Origin: an uncultured bacterium
Lineage (GTDB): Bacteria; Actinomycetota; Coriobacteriia; Coriobacteriales; Coriobacteriaceae
NCBI GenBank assembly: GCA_905214435.1
Contig: CAJMMA010000002.1
Coordinates: forward strand, 38,027-102,026
Direction of reading: 5' to 3'
Length of the DNA: 64,000 nucleotides
In this document: piece after piece, positions 1 through 9,071 of the stretch
How the letters are laid out: each line of letters begins with the position of its first letter
How positions within the stretch are numbered: the stretch's first letter is position 1
Translations under genes and position numbers: made by a program
The notes under the pieces: generated by a model
The model's database searches: none
The model's input: only the letters and a program-made list of their open reading frames with translations
Told to the model about the DNA's origin: nothing

Positions 1-198
1 CAGCTCCAGACGCTCAACGACAAGCTCAATACGCTGCGCTAGCTCGGGCTCAATCTGCTGGCCGCCGTAGCCCAGATACCGCAGCATCTCGGCACGGTCG
101 ACACGAGGATGGTGGGCAGCGTCGATACGGTAAAGCGCCGGCGACGCAAGGTCGGCCGGCACTTCAACAACGGTTGTATCGATGTGCGGTTTTTCCAT
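1..198 (-). CDS. Methionine synthase activation-domain protein (5' part only)
   Basis: The first 66 codons of a gene running off the left edge, read from ATG at 198. The protein starts MEKPHIDTTVVEVP and contains RAEMLRYLGYGGQ, which resembles the N-terminal signature of small stand-alone proteins related to the cobalamin-dependent methionine synthase activation domain (RxEVLRYLGYxGQ). In that family the protein is thought to help reductive reactivation of MetH. Its ATG overlaps the metF stop by one base (TAATG), so translation is probably coupled, and partnership with metF fits methionine/one-carbon metabolism. The C-terminal part that would confirm the fold is outside the window, so the call rests on a short motif and context. 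Confidence 0.6.
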   Translation of the reverse strand, partial: MEKPHIDTTVVEVPADLASPALYRIDAAHHPRVDRAEMLRYLGYGGQQIEPELAQRIELVVERLEL

Positions 199-1070
199 TA
201 CCCCAGACGCTCCATAATGGTCGCGGCGATTGCAGGACGGTTCATAGTGTACAGGTGCAGACCGTCGGCGCCGTGCTCCTTGAGGTCGCAAAGCTGGCGG
301 GCGGCATAATCTACACCGGCTGCCTGCAGGCTCTCGGGGTCGTTCTCGTATTTGGCGAGGATCTTGATGACGGGGGAGGGCAGCGACGCGCCGCACATAA
401 AGACCATGCGGCTGATCTGCGACTTGCCCATAAACGGCATGATGCCCGCGGTAATAGGCACGGTGATGCCGGCCTTGTCGGCAAGCTCGCGGAAGCGATA
501 GAAGCACTCGTTATCAAAGAAGAGCTGCGTCACAAAGAAGCTCGCGCCGGCGTCTTGCTTTTGCTTGAGGTGCTCGACCGAGAGGTTGAGATCCTCGCAG
601 GCAATGTGGCCCTCGGGGTAGGCTGCGGCGCCCACGCAAAAGCCGGCGTCGACGAGCTCGGGGATGAGGTCACGGGCGTAGGCGTAGTCGGAGGCGGGCT
701 TGTCGTCCTCGGTCGCGCCAGCGGGCAGGTCGCCGCGCAGGGCCAGGATGTTTTCAACGCCGGCCGAGCGATACTCGTCAATCTTGGCGGCGATATCGGC
801 ATGTGTGCGGCCAACGCAGGTGAGGTGCGCTACCGAGGGCGTATCGAATTCACTCGTAATCATATGTGCGATGGGGGCGGTGGTGGCACCGTTACCCGCG
901 CCGCCAGCGGAACAAGTGACCGAGACAAAGCTCGGTGAAAGCTTGCACAGGTTGCCTGCCACCTCGCGAGCCGTATCGAGGGTAAGCTCACCCTTGGGCG
1001 GGAACATCTCAAACGAAACGGGCGTGGCGCCCTGGGATGCTGCCTGCTTAAAAACCTCGTCGACGCGCAT
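198..1070 (-). CDS. metF: 5,10-methylenetetrahydrofolate reductase
   Basis: About 290 residues starting MRVDEVFKQAASQG, a normal length for bacterial MetF. It reduces methylene-THF to 5-methyl-THF for methionine synthesis using FAD. Visible family features are PVSFEMFPPKG near the N-terminus (the catalytic Glu region), VAHLTCVGRT, NILALRGDLP, and DAGASFFVTQLFFDN in the middle of the barrel. The start is ATG at 1070, preceded by AAGGAGC seven bases upstream; an upstream ATG at 1133 has no ribosome site and lacks family similarity. It is the first gene of a minus-strand operon with the methionine-synthase activation protein, overlapping it by one base. I see no riboswitch upstream. Confidence 0.93.
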   Translation of the reverse strand: MRVDEVFKQAASQGATPVSFEMFPPKGELTLDTAREVAGNLCKLSPSFVSVTCSAGGAGNGATTAPIAHMITSEFDTPSVAHLTCVGRTHADIAAKIDEYRSAGVENILALRGDLPAGATEDDKPASDYAYARDLIPELVDAGFCVGAAAYPEGHIACEDLNLSVEHLKQKQDAGASFFVTQLFFDNECFYRFRELADKAGITVPITAGIMPFMGKSQISRMVFMCGASLPSPVIKILAKYENDPESLQAAGVDYAARQLCDLKEHGADGLHLYTMNRPAIAATIMERLG

Positions 1071-1493
1071 ATCGTGCTCCTTTAGATATTTAGTGCGATG
1101 TGTTGTAAGGATTCTACAGCACCGCTGTGCCACGGTGGAGTTTTACTCGCGATTTAGGGATACCAATCAAAGATGCCTTGCTATCGGCATTGCCTATAGC
1201 AGAGTGGTCAATGTAGGAAAGGGCTATATTGAATGGTATCTGATGCGAAATACCAGTTAATAGAGCCCCATCCCAAATTGACTACCCTTAAATCATGGGA
1301 AGAGGTCTGCAATTTATACAGTTGATTGGCCATTAAGGGCAGCAGCGCCGCTGTGATGCGGTAACCTCATTGATTGGTTTCGCGACAGCAACATAACGGT
1401 AATGTCGCGGAAACACGGCGAGTCTAAGCTATGACTCGTTCGTTAGTAATCAACGCCGCATCTCACGCGGTGCCGATACGAAGGGAGTTCCGT
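1071..1493. other. Divergent intergenic region metF / glnA
   Basis: 423 bases without a convincing gene. Close to glnA there are two small inverted repeats: CGCGACA (1381-1387) with TGTCGCG (1403-1409), and CGAGTC (1419-1424) with GACTCG (1433-1438). They could be part of the glnA 5' untranslated region or operator half-sites. No known glutamine riboswitch or GlnR/AmtR box is recognisable. The AAGGGAG ribosome site of glnA is at 1481-1487. Confidence 0.4.
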
Positions 1494-3581
1494 ATGGCCG
1501 ATCTTACTGACCGCTTCGGGACCATGGTGTTCTCTGAGGAAGTCATGAAGGACTACCTCCCCAAGGACATTTGGAAGCGCCTTGCTGCAACCCTCGAGGA
1601 CGGTGAGCCGCTCGACTTGGATGTGGCCAACGCCGTTGCCCACGCCATGAAGGTCTGGGCCATCTCCAAGGGCGCCACGCACTACGCGCACTGGTTCCAG
1701 CCGCTTTCGGGCATTACTTCCGAGAAGCACGACAGCTTCCTCGAGCCCAACCACGACGGCACCGCCATTACCAAGTTTACGGGCAAGAACCTCATCCAGG
1801 GCGAGCCCGATGCCTCCAGCTTCCCCAACGGCGGTCTGCGTGCCACCTTCGAGGCCCGTGGCTACACCGCTTGGGATCCCACCAGCCCCGCTTTTATCAA
1901 GGACGATGTCCTGTGCATCCCCACGGCTTTCTGCTCCTACACGGGCGAGGCCCTGGACAAGAAGACCCCCCTGCTGCGCTCCATGACCGCGCTCTCGCGT
2001 GAGTCTAAGCGCGTTTTGGCGCTGTTTGGCAAGACCCCCAAGAAGGTTGTTCCTTCCGTGGGCGACGAGCAGGAGTACTTCCTGATCAAGAAGGACGCTT
2101 ACCGCAAGCGCAGGGACCTGGTCATCACCGGCCGCACCCTCTTTGGTGCTGCTCCTTGCAAGGGCCAGGAACTCGAGGAGCACTACTTTGGCGCTATCCG
2201 CCCTACCGTCTCGGCCTATATGAAGGACCTGGACGATGAGCTGTGGGCACTTGGTATTCCCGCCAAGACCAAGCACAACGAGGTCGCTCCTTGCCAGCAT
2301 GAGCTCGCCCCTGTCTATGGCGAGGTCAACGAGGCCATCGACCAGAATCTGGTCATGATGGAGAAGATGAAGCTCATCGCCTCCCGTCACGACTTGGTCT
2401 GCCTGCTGCACGAGAAGCCCTTCGAGGGCATCAACGGTTCGGGCAAGCACAACAACTGGTCGCTTGGCACCGAGTCCGAGAACCTGCTCGACCCGGGCGA
2501 CACCCCGCTCGACAACCTGCAGTTCATCGTCTTCCTCACCGCGGTGATCGAGGCCGTCGATAACTATCAGGAGCTCTTGCGTGCCTCCGTTGCCTCGGCC
2601 GGCAACGATCATCGTCTGGGCGCCAACGAGGCTCCTCCGGCGATTATGTCTATCTTCCTGGGCGACCAGCTTACCGAGGTCGTCGAGAAGATCATCGACG
2701 GCAAGGCTTCCGTCCACGCCACGCGCGGCGTGCTCGACCTGGGCGCCGACACCCTGCCCAAGCTGATGCAGGACAACACCGACCGCAACCGCACCTCCCC
2801 GTTCGCTTTCACCGGCAACAAGTTTGAGTTCCGTGCCTGCGGCTCCGAGCAGAACGTCTCCGACTCCAACCTGGTGCTCGATGCTGCCGTGGCCAAGTCG
2901 CTCAAGTCCTTTGCCGATGCACTTGAGGGCACGCCCGAGGACAAATTCCAGGACGCTGCGCTCGAGTACTGCAAGAAGGTCCTGACCGATCACCAGCGCA
3001 TCCTGTTCTCCGGCGACGGCTACTCCGACGAGTGGCCCGTCGAGGCCGAGAAGCGCGGCCTTGCCAACAACAAGACCACGGCCGACGCACTGCCTGCCTT
3101 TGTTTCCGATAAGGCCATCGCGCTCTTTGAGGAGACGGGCGTTCTGACCCGCGCCGAGGCCCAGTGCCGCTACGACTGCAAGCTCGAGAAGTACAACAAG
3201 CTCATGAACATCGAGGCTACCACGATGATTCGCGAGGCACGTCGTACCTATCGCCCGGTCATCACCGCCTATGCCACCAAGGTCGCTAAGGGCCTGGAGA
3301 CAATCCGCGCCGCCGGTGCCGACGCTGCCATGCAGTGCGAGCAGAACACGCTCAACAAGCTCTGCAACGGCATCACCGCCATCAACGATTCCATCAAGGC
3401 TCTCGACGCCGTGCACCAGAAGGCCGAGACCCTCGATGGCCAGGAGCAGGCCAACGTGTACGCGCACGAGGTTGTTCCCGCTATGGATACGCTGCGCGCC
3501 GCCGTGGATGCCATGGAGGAGATCGTGGCAGCCGACTACTGGCCGGTCCCGACTTACGACGACATCCTGTTCTATGTGTAG
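1494..3581 (+). CDS. glnA: Glutamine synthetase type III
   Basis: 695 residues, matching the roughly 700-residue GSIII (GlnN) family rather than the 450-residue GSI. It condenses glutamate and ammonia with ATP in the cytoplasm. Visible motifs include QPLSGITSEKHDSF (GSIII N-terminal signature), EVAPCQHELAPVYG (ATP/metal site), INGSGKHNNWS, and ASAGNDHRLGANEAPPAI near residues 365-380. Start chosen at ATG 1494 (MADLTDRFGTMVF) because AAGGGAG sits seven bases upstream; the ATG at 1431 has none. It stands alone between metF and a terminator. Its last 24 codons recur in degraded form at 9396-9477. I use glnA as the general symbol; glnN is used for this class too. Confidence 0.95.
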   Translation: MADLTDRFGTMVFSEEVMKDYLPKDIWKRLAATLEDGEPLDLDVANAVAHAMKVWAISKGATHYAHWFQPLSGITSEKHDSFLEPNHDGTAITKFTGKNLIQGEPDASSFPNGGLRATFEARGYTAWDPTSPAFIKDDVLCIPTAFCSYTGEALDKKTPLLRSMTALSRESKRVLALFGKTPKKVVPSVGDEQEYFLIKKDAYRKRRDLVITGRTLFGAAPCKGQELEEHYFGAIRPTVSAYMKDLDDELWALGIPAKTKHNEVAPCQHELAPVYGEVNEAIDQNLVMMEKMKLIASRHDLVCLLHEKPFEGINGSGKHNNWSLGTESENLLDPGDTPLDNLQFIVFLTAVIEAVDNYQELLRASVASAGNDHRLGANEAPPAIMSIFLGDQLTEVVEKIIDGKASVHATRGVLDLGADTLPKLMQDNTDRNRTSPFAFTGNKFEFRACGSEQNVSDSNLVLDAAVAKSLKSFADALEGTPEDKFQDAALEYCKKVLTDHQRILFSGDGYSDEWPVEAEKRGLANNKTTADALPAFVSDKAIALFEETGVLTRAEAQCRYDCKLEKYNKLMNIEATTMIREARRTYRPVITAYATKVAKGLETIRAAGADAAMQCEQNTLNKLCNGITAINDSIKALDAVHQKAETLDGQEQANVYAHEVVPAMDTLRAAVDAMEEIVAADYWPVPTYDDILFYV

Positions 3582-3608
3582 AACGTAACTGACATATCGT
3601 CACGGTAT

Positions 3609-3652
3609 TGAGCCGGGGTCCGCATCGCGCGGGCCCCGGCTTTCTTGTTGAA
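3609..3652 (+). terminator. Rho-independent terminator of glnA
   Basis: GC-rich hairpin AGCCGGGGTCCGC / GGGCCCCGGCT followed by TTTCTTGTT, 30 bases after the glnA stop. It also lies between the converging glnA and gntR genes and could act on both. Confidence 0.85.
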
Positions 3653-3689
3653 CAAATTTATTAGGGAAGAGTCTGCTCCGTGCCGTTTG

Positions 3690-4430
3690 CTAGGGTAGGG
3701 GCGTGCGTGTTGCCGTGTCATGAAAATGAAAAATGCTCGGAATATAACGCGCCTCGACATACTCAAATTGAGTTCCGGTTGAGTCGAATGTCTGGCTGGT
3801 TACGACCGCCAGATACGAAGAAGGATCGATGCCAAGCAACCGGCAGTCCTCAGTGTCGGGCTGGGCGAGTGTTATCGTTCGTTTGCTCACGGCAATGGTG
3901 AGCCCTAGCTCATCCTCGATGTAATGGAAGAGCGACAGGGTGGCATTCTGCTCGTTTAGGCCGGGGACGGAGGAAGTTAGGAAGTAGTGGCGGTCGACAG
4001 CGACCGGTTTATCGTCGAGCATGCGGACGAGCTTCAAATGCGTAAGGTCTTCTCCTTCGGGAAATCCCGTCAATTGAGCTAGACACTTATTGGTGCTTAC
4101 GTGCTCGAAATAGACGATTTTTGACGTTGGAATTGCTCCGATCGCGTGTGCCGATTCGCTGAACGAAGAAAGGCCACTTACGGTGAATGCGCCCTCTTTG
4201 CTGGTGCCTGCAAGTGACGTTTCGATTACGAGGACTCCCTTGCCTTTAATGGACTGAACTAGACCTTCATTTGCGAGAAGCGAGATGGCCTTGCGCACCG
4301 TCATTCGAGAGCAGGAGAACTCTTTGGAAAGATTTTGTTCGGAAGGAAGGAGCGATCCCACGGGATGCTTACCTTCGACAATCCGCTCTCGAAGGCTGCG
4401 GTAAATTTCACTGTACAGGATCCTTGCCAA
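3690..4430 (-). CDS. GntR/HutC-family transcriptional regulator
   Basis: 246 residues. Residues 1-70 form a GntR winged helix (LYSEIYRSLRERIVEG, LLPSEQNLSKEFSCSRMTVR, LLANEGLVQSIKGKG). The rest looks like a UTRA effector domain (FPEGEDLTHLKLVRMLDDKPVAV; YVEARYIPS), placing it in the HutC/TreR subgroup that senses sugars or phosphosugars. The start codon is TTG at 4430 with AAGGAG six bases upstream. It is divergent from the alpha-glucoside PTS operon, and two matching palindromes sit in that operon's promoter, so it is most likely that operon's local repressor relieved by a phosphorylated disaccharide. Effector identity is inferred. Confidence 0.88.
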   Translation of the reverse strand: MARILYSEIYRSLRERIVEGKHPVGSLLPSEQNLSKEFSCSRMTVRKAISLLANEGLVQSIKGKGVLVIETSLAGTSKEGAFTVSGLSSFSESAHAIGAIPTSKIVYFEHVSTNKCLAQLTGFPEGEDLTHLKLVRMLDDKPVAVDRHYFLTSSVPGLNEQNATLSLFHYIEDELGLTIAVSKRTITLAQPDTEDCRLLGIDPSSYLAVVTSQTFDSTGTQFEYVEARYIPSIFHFHDTATRTPLP

Positions 4431-4562
4431 AATGCTCTCCTTATAGAGGTGGTGCGGAATGCGTCAAATCGGTGCGATAGTCTGTTTCTACCAATTATAG
4501 GAAGTGAAGACGCTTAAAGTTACCGCTTACCGCCATAAATCAACCGTTCACCTGTGTGCTTA

Positions 4563-4575
4563 ACATGTCTAGATA
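4563..4575. promoter_or_regulatory. Operator 1 of the PTS operon (GntR-type)
   Basis: ACATGTCTAGATA, matching operator 2 in 12 of 13 bases. It ends 19 bases before the -10 element, so it overlaps the -35 zone, a position suited to repression by a HutC-type GntR protein (typical core TGTCTAGACA). Confidence 0.6.
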
Positions 4576-4593
4576 GATAGCAAATCATGTGGC

Positions 4594-4599
4594 TATAAT
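4594..4599 (+). promoter_or_regulatory. -10 element of the PTS operon promoter
   Basis: Perfect TATAAT lying between the two TGTCTAGA palindromes and 40 bases before the first gene. The -35 region is poor and overlaps operator 1. Confidence 0.6.
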
Positions 4600-4613
4600 T
4601 CAAGTCGTCAAGT

Positions 4614-4626
4614 ACATGTCTAGACA
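4614..4626. promoter_or_regulatory. Operator 2 of the PTS operon (GntR-type)
   Basis: ACATGTCTAGACA containing the perfect palindrome TGTCTAGACA. It abuts the AGGAGG ribosome site of the first gene (4626-4631). With operator 1 it brackets the -10 element, a classic double-site repression layout for the divergently encoded GntR regulator. Confidence 0.65.
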
Positions 4627-4638
4627 GGAGGATTTGTA

Positions 4639-5970
4639 ATGGCAAAACAGAGCTATGCGGTTACTATCGCGGGAGGCGGAAGCACTTATACACCGGGTGT
4701 TGTTCTGACACTTCTCGCGAAGCGTGATGTGTTCCCCATCAATAGGATTACGCTCTATGACAACGATGCCGAGCGTCAGGGGACAATTGCCAAGGCATGT
4801 GCTATCTACATCAGGGAGAATGCTCCAGAGGTAACCTTCAGCTATACGACCGACCCTGAGGAGGCCTTCACAGGCATCGACTTTGTACTTGCCCAGATTC
4901 GCGTTGGCAAGTACGCTATGCGAGATAAGGACGAGAAGATCCCCCTGCGCTATGGCGTTCTTGGCCAAGAGACCTGCGGTCCTGGTGGCATTGCTTATGG
5001 CTTGCGCTCCATTGGCGGCGTACTCGAGATCCTTGACTACATGGAGAAATGCAGTCCCAACGCATGGATGCTCAACTACTCCAACCCCGCGGCGATCGTT
5101 GCTGAGGCGACACGCCGCCTTCGCCCGGATTCAAAGATCATCAACATTTGCGACATGCCAATAGCCCTGATGGATATCATGGCTCAGATGTGTGGTCTCA
5201 AGGACCACAACGACCTCGTCGTCGGCTACTACGGCCTCAACCACTTTGGCTGGTGGACAAAGATTCACGACCGTGCAGGCAATGATCTTATGCCCACTAT
5301 CAAGGCCCAAATGGCTAAAAACGGTTATGCTGGCGAGGATTCTGGCCTTGAATTCGTCGATGCGTCTTGGGACCAGACGTTCCGTAAGGCTAAGGATGTT
5401 TACGCGCTCGATCCGAATACCATTCCGAACACCTACCTCAAGTACTATCTCTTCCCGGACTATGTGGTTGAGCACACCGACCCCAACCACACCCGCACCG
5501 ACGAGGTCCGTGAGGGTCGCGAGAAACGCGTCTTCGGTACCGCTCGCCAGATTATCGAAAAGGGCACGTCTGAGGGTTTCGGCCTTAAGCCAGATACCCA
5601 CGCTGAGTACATTGTCGATCTCGCTCGCGCTTTGGCAGAGAACACCCGTGAACGTTTCTCGCTGATTGTTCCCAACGACGGGGCTGTGTCCAATTTTGAC
5701 CCAACGGCTATGGTCGAGATCCCCTGCATCGTCGGCAGCGACGGCTACGAGAAAATTTGCCAAGGTGAGATTCCGCAATTCCAGAAAGGACTTATGGAGG
5801 AACAGGTCTCGGTCGAAAAGCTTGCAGTGTCTGCTTGGGTCGACCATTCCTATCAGGAGCTTTGGCAGGCGCTGACGCTTTCGAAGACGGTCCCCTCTGC
5901 CTCCGTTGCAAAGAAGATCCTTGACGATCTCATTGAGGCGAATAAGGAGTTCTGGCCAGAACTTCACTAG
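4639..5970 (+). CDS. 6-phospho-alpha-glucosidase, GH4
   Basis: 443 residues, the usual GlvA/MalH length. It hydrolyses 6'-phosphorylated alpha-glucosides (for example maltose-6'-phosphate) to glucose and glucose-6-phosphate with NAD+ and Mn2+. The N-terminal dinucleotide fold shows TIAGGGSTYTPG. The stretch GQETCGPGGIAYG and the metal ligands in INICDMPIAL and GLNHFGWW are visible. CDMP is the mark of the alpha-specific branch; beta-specific GH4 enzymes usually have CNVP. ATG follows AGGAGG by seven bases. It is the first gene of a three-gene operon with its PTS importer. The exact sugar is not determined by the sequence. Confidence 0.9.
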   Translation: MAKQSYAVTIAGGGSTYTPGVVLTLLAKRDVFPINRITLYDNDAERQGTIAKACAIYIRENAPEVTFSYTTDPEEAFTGIDFVLAQIRVGKYAMRDKDEKIPLRYGVLGQETCGPGGIAYGLRSIGGVLEILDYMEKCSPNAWMLNYSNPAAIVAEATRRLRPDSKIINICDMPIALMDIMAQMCGLKDHNDLVVGYYGLNHFGWWTKIHDRAGNDLMPTIKAQMAKNGYAGEDSGLEFVDASWDQTFRKAKDVYALDPNTIPNTYLKYYLFPDYVVEHTDPNHTRTDEVREGREKRVFGTARQIIEKGTSEGFGLKPDTHAEYIVDLARALAENTRERFSLIVPNDGAVSNFDPTAMVEIPCIVGSDGYEKICQGEIPQFQKGLMEEQVSVEKLAVSAWVDHSYQELWQALTLSKTVPSASVAKKILDDLIEANKEFWPELH

Positions 5971-6038
5971 TATCGGAAATCAATTTAGCGAATGATGGCG
6001 GGCGGCCGACCTTGGACAGGTCGCATGGGAGGAAAACC

Positions 6039-7508
6039 ATGAGCGAAAGCAAAGAGCTTGCAAATCGCAAGCTCGGCGAGGACGTAGTTGGCCTCGTCGG
6101 CGGTAAGGAAAACATCCTGAGCATCTCGCACTGCATGACGCGTCTACGTTTCAAGCTGCGAGACGATGCGAAGGCCGATACTAAGGCAATTGAATCTCAT
6201 AAAGGCGTCATTCAAGTAATCAACGCGAATGGCCAGTATCAGGTTGTTGTCGGCATCAATGTGATTGAGGATGTTTACGATGCCGCGGTTGCCGCTTCTG
6301 GTGTCGAGGGGCTGGGCGAGGTTAATCTTGATGGTGAGCCCGTCAAGAAAGGAAACGTTGTTAGTGCCCTTATCGATACTATTTCGGGCGTAATCCAGCC
6401 GATTCTTGCGGTGCTGTGTGCCGCGGGCATGATCAAGGGTGTTTTGAGTATTCTCGTCGCCCTTGGATGGATTACGGCGACAGATGGCTTGTACCAGATT
6501 CTATTTGCGGCTGGTGACGGCTTCTTCTACTTCCTGCCGATTATCCTTGGCTATACCGCGGCAAAGAAGTTTGGCTGTAGTGAGTTCGTTGGCATGACGC
6601 TCGGTATCGCACTTACGTATCCGACGATGGTCAACATCACATCTGGCGATGTTTTGGGAACGGTGCTTGCTGGCACTCCCTTTGCCATGAACTACTACAC
6701 GACTTTCCTCGGCATACCCGTCATCATGCCGTCTTCGGGTTATACGAGCTCTGTCATTCCGATTATCATCTCTGTTTGGTTCGCGGCAAAGCTGGAGAAG
6801 TGGTGCCGCAAGCATTTCTCTGAGTATGTAAAGTTCTTCTTTGTGCCTACGTGCGTGCTCGTTGTGATGGTCCCCGCTACCTATTTGATTATTGGCCCGA
6901 TTGCCACCCTGATCACGAACCTCATGAGCCTGCTGTTTAACTCCCTCTACAGCTTGCCTGTCATCGGCGGCGCGCTCGGCGGCATCGTGCTTACTGCCAT
7001 TTGGCAGCCTATGGTCATCTTCGGATTCCACTGGAGTGTCATTGCCCTCATGCTGGTGAACATTGCCTCCCAGGGCTGGGATATTGTCATGGCGCCGTAC
7101 ATGGTTTGTTCATACGCTCAGTCCCTTGCCGTCCTCGCTATCCTTCTGAAGACTAAGGACGTAAAGCTCAAGCAGCTTGCATGGCCGGCGTTCATCTCGG
7201 GCTTCTTCTTCGGCATCACCGAACCCTGCATCTACGGCGTGACCCTTCCGCGCAAGAAGCCTTTTATCATGAGCTGCATCGCCTCTGTGCCCGGCGGCCT
7301 AATCATCGGCGCTCTTGGCACCAAGATGTTCGCCTTCACCGGCGGCGGCTTCTGCGCCTTCCCGGGCTTCATTGACCCGTCTGGTGCAATGGGCGTGAAC
7401 TACCTGATTTACGTAATCATAGCCATCGTGGTTTCCAGCGTGATTTCGTTCCTGCTTACGTATGCGACGTACAAGGAGGACGTGCCGGCGGTAGAGGCTG
7501 CAAAGTAG
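6039..7508 (+). CDS. PTS EIIBC component, alpha-glucoside type
   Basis: 489 residues. An N-terminal EIIB domain has the phosphorylated cysteine in ISHCMTRLRFKL (Cys32). A EIIC domain with about ten membrane segments follows, including the GITEPCIYG substrate motif near residue 395. Order B then C resembles trehalose/sucrose/beta-glucoside permeases, unlike GlvC/MalP (C then B). There is no EIIA domain, so a glucose-type EIIA encoded elsewhere must donate phosphate. Start ATG 6039 follows GGGAGG. Its partner, the GH4 6-phospho-alpha-glucosidase immediately upstream, implies import of an alpha-linked disaccharide. Confidence 0.9.
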   Translation: MSESKELANRKLGEDVVGLVGGKENILSISHCMTRLRFKLRDDAKADTKAIESHKGVIQVINANGQYQVVVGINVIEDVYDAAVAASGVEGLGEVNLDGEPVKKGNVVSALIDTISGVIQPILAVLCAAGMIKGVLSILVALGWITATDGLYQILFAAGDGFFYFLPIILGYTAAKKFGCSEFVGMTLGIALTYPTMVNITSGDVLGTVLAGTPFAMNYYTTFLGIPVIMPSSGYTSSVIPIIISVWFAAKLEKWCRKHFSEYVKFFFVPTCVLVVMVPATYLIIGPIATLITNLMSLLFNSLYSLPVIGGALGGIVLTAIWQPMVIFGFHWSVIALMLVNIASQGWDIVMAPYMVCSYAQSLAVLAILLKTKDVKLKQLAWPAFISGFFFGITEPCIYGVTLPRKKPFIMSCIASVPGGLIIGALGTKMFAFTGGGFCAFPGFIDPSGAMGVNYLIYVIIAIVVSSVISFLLTYATYKEDVPAVEAAK

Positions 7509-7628
7509 CCAAAGAAGTGGAGCTGCGGGACAAGTATTTCCCCGCGCGCCAGCAATTAGACGAGGTCGTCCTTGAATAAGCGTCGAGGGCGACCTCATCT
7601 TGTACTGATTTCGTTCGAGAGGCAGTGG

Positions 7629-9071
7629 TTGAGGGTGCCTAATATTATCTTTGACAATAAGATGGGCGAGGCGTGCCTTGCGGCGTGGAGGTCCGCGGGT
7701 GTGGAAGTCCGCTCAGTCGTGGTCCGACAAGATGGTGAAGTCGTCTTCGAGCATGCGGCTGCGCCGTTCGCCCTCGAACACGTTCACCCGCTCTATTCTG
7801 TGACTAAGTCCTTCACTTCGGTTGCTGTTGGGATGTTGGTGAATGAAGGACGGCTGTCGCTGGCCGATCGCTGGATTTCATACTTCCCGGAATATGAAGG
7901 CGAGATTGCGGATGAGCGCTTTCGCAATGTGACGGTTCGCAATTTGCTGACTATGACGATGGGGCAGGAGAGTGACCTTTCGTATATTGGCGCGGGAGAC
8001 GACTGGGCACATGAGGTTCTTCATCGTGAGTTTGACTGGAAGCCGGGCGAGGTCTTTCACTACGATTCGCTGTGTTCACATTTATTGAGCATGCTCGTGC
8101 AACGCATAAGTGGAACGAAAGAATCCGATTATCTCGCTGAACGTTTGTTTACGCCGTTAGGCATTAGAAATTGGTGGTGGGAAGAGGATCAAGCCGGTCA
8201 TACGACCGGAGGTTTTGGTCTTCACCTTTCGACACCGGATTTGGCTAAGTTTGGTCAATGTTTGCTGGATGGCGGCAAGTGGCGTGGGGAACAGATCATT
8301 CCCGCGGAATGGGTTGCCGAGGCGACGAAGATTCAGATGGAAACGAGCCCCTTTTATCCGTCTGAGGCGACTGAAGACAGCAATGGCTATGGATACCAGT
8401 TCTGGATGTGCCGGCGTGGCGGGTTCAGATGCTCTGGCCTTTTTGGGCAGCTGTGCTACATACGGCCCACAGATGGCCTTGTCATCGCTTGCTCGAGTTC
8501 CACGACAGGAAGTAAGGCGTTGCTTGATCCGCTGTATAAGGTATTGTTCAAAGAGTCTAGTGTTCGGGAAACGGTGGCTTCCGAATGTGACTTCGATAGC
8601 ATTCCCGTGCCAGTTGGGTTGGCTTCTGGCGGACGTTTGAGCTCATTACGCCTCGAGGGCATTCATCATTGCATTTTCGGGGATTTTGAAGAGATCGATA
8701 TTCGATTTCATAAGAATGAGCTGGATTTATCTCTGTTGCGCGATGGTCGTGAGTACGGCGTGAGGGCCGGCTACAAGTCTTGGGTTTGCAAATCGGGCGA
8801 TGGGGCCGGAGTCGGAGACCTCTTTCCTTTTGTAACTCATGAAGCTGAGAGGGACGATGCCCCCGCATGGGATGTTCGCAAGTTGTTTGCAGCGTATGCC
8901 TGGACTTCGCCAACAAATTTACAAATCGAGACTAGGGAACTGGACTACACGCGGCGCTGTTTTATCGATGTACGGATTGGAGGTATTTATGCTGTGTGCA
9001 GGGTGCGAGTTGAGGGAATGTGCTGTTTCCCGGCACCCTCGGAACTCACAGCGATTTTGAAGTTGGGATAA
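7629..9071 (+). CDS. Serine hydrolase of the beta-lactamase/DD-peptidase superfamily
   Basis: About 480 residues. The N-terminal 330 match the class C beta-lactamase-like hydrolases: YSVTKSFTSVAVGML carries the SxxK nucleophile, FHYDSLCSHLLSML supplies the Tyr-x-Ser pair, and TTGGFGLHLSTPDLAKFG is typical of the family. No signal peptide is visible, so it is probably cytoplasmic or an esterase-like enzyme. The C-terminal 130 residues are not recognised. The start is uncertain: TTG 7629 has GAGAGG six bases upstream; TTG 7572 and GTG 7635 are alternatives. It is third in the PTS operon; its role in alpha-glucoside use is unknown. Confidence 0.82.
   Translation: MRVPNIIFDNKMGEACLAAWRSAGVEVRSVVVRQDGEVVFEHAAAPFALEHVHPLYSVTKSFTSVAVGMLVNEGRLSLADRWISYFPEYEGEIADERFRNVTVRNLLTMTMGQESDLSYIGAGDDWAHEVLHREFDWKPGEVFHYDSLCSHLLSMLVQRISGTKESDYLAERLFTPLGIRNWWWEEDQAGHTTGGFGLHLSTPDLAKFGQCLLDGGKWRGEQIIPAEWVAEATKIQMETSPFYPSEATEDSNGYGYQFWMCRRGGFRCSGLFGQLCYIRPTDGLVIACSSSTTGSKALLDPLYKVLFKESSVRETVASECDFDSIPVPVGLASGGRLSSLRLEGIHHCIFGDFEEIDIRFHKNELDLSLLRDGREYGVRAGYKSWVCKSGDGAGVGDLFPFVTHEAERDDAPAWDVRKLFAAYAWTSPTNLQIETRELDYTRRCFIDVRIGGIYAVCRVRVEGMCCFPAPSELTAILKLG

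Noticed and set aside
1443..3467. A 674-codon minus-strand frame opposite glnA
   Set aside because: Antisense shadow of a well-identified gene; no ribosome site, no recognisable motif.
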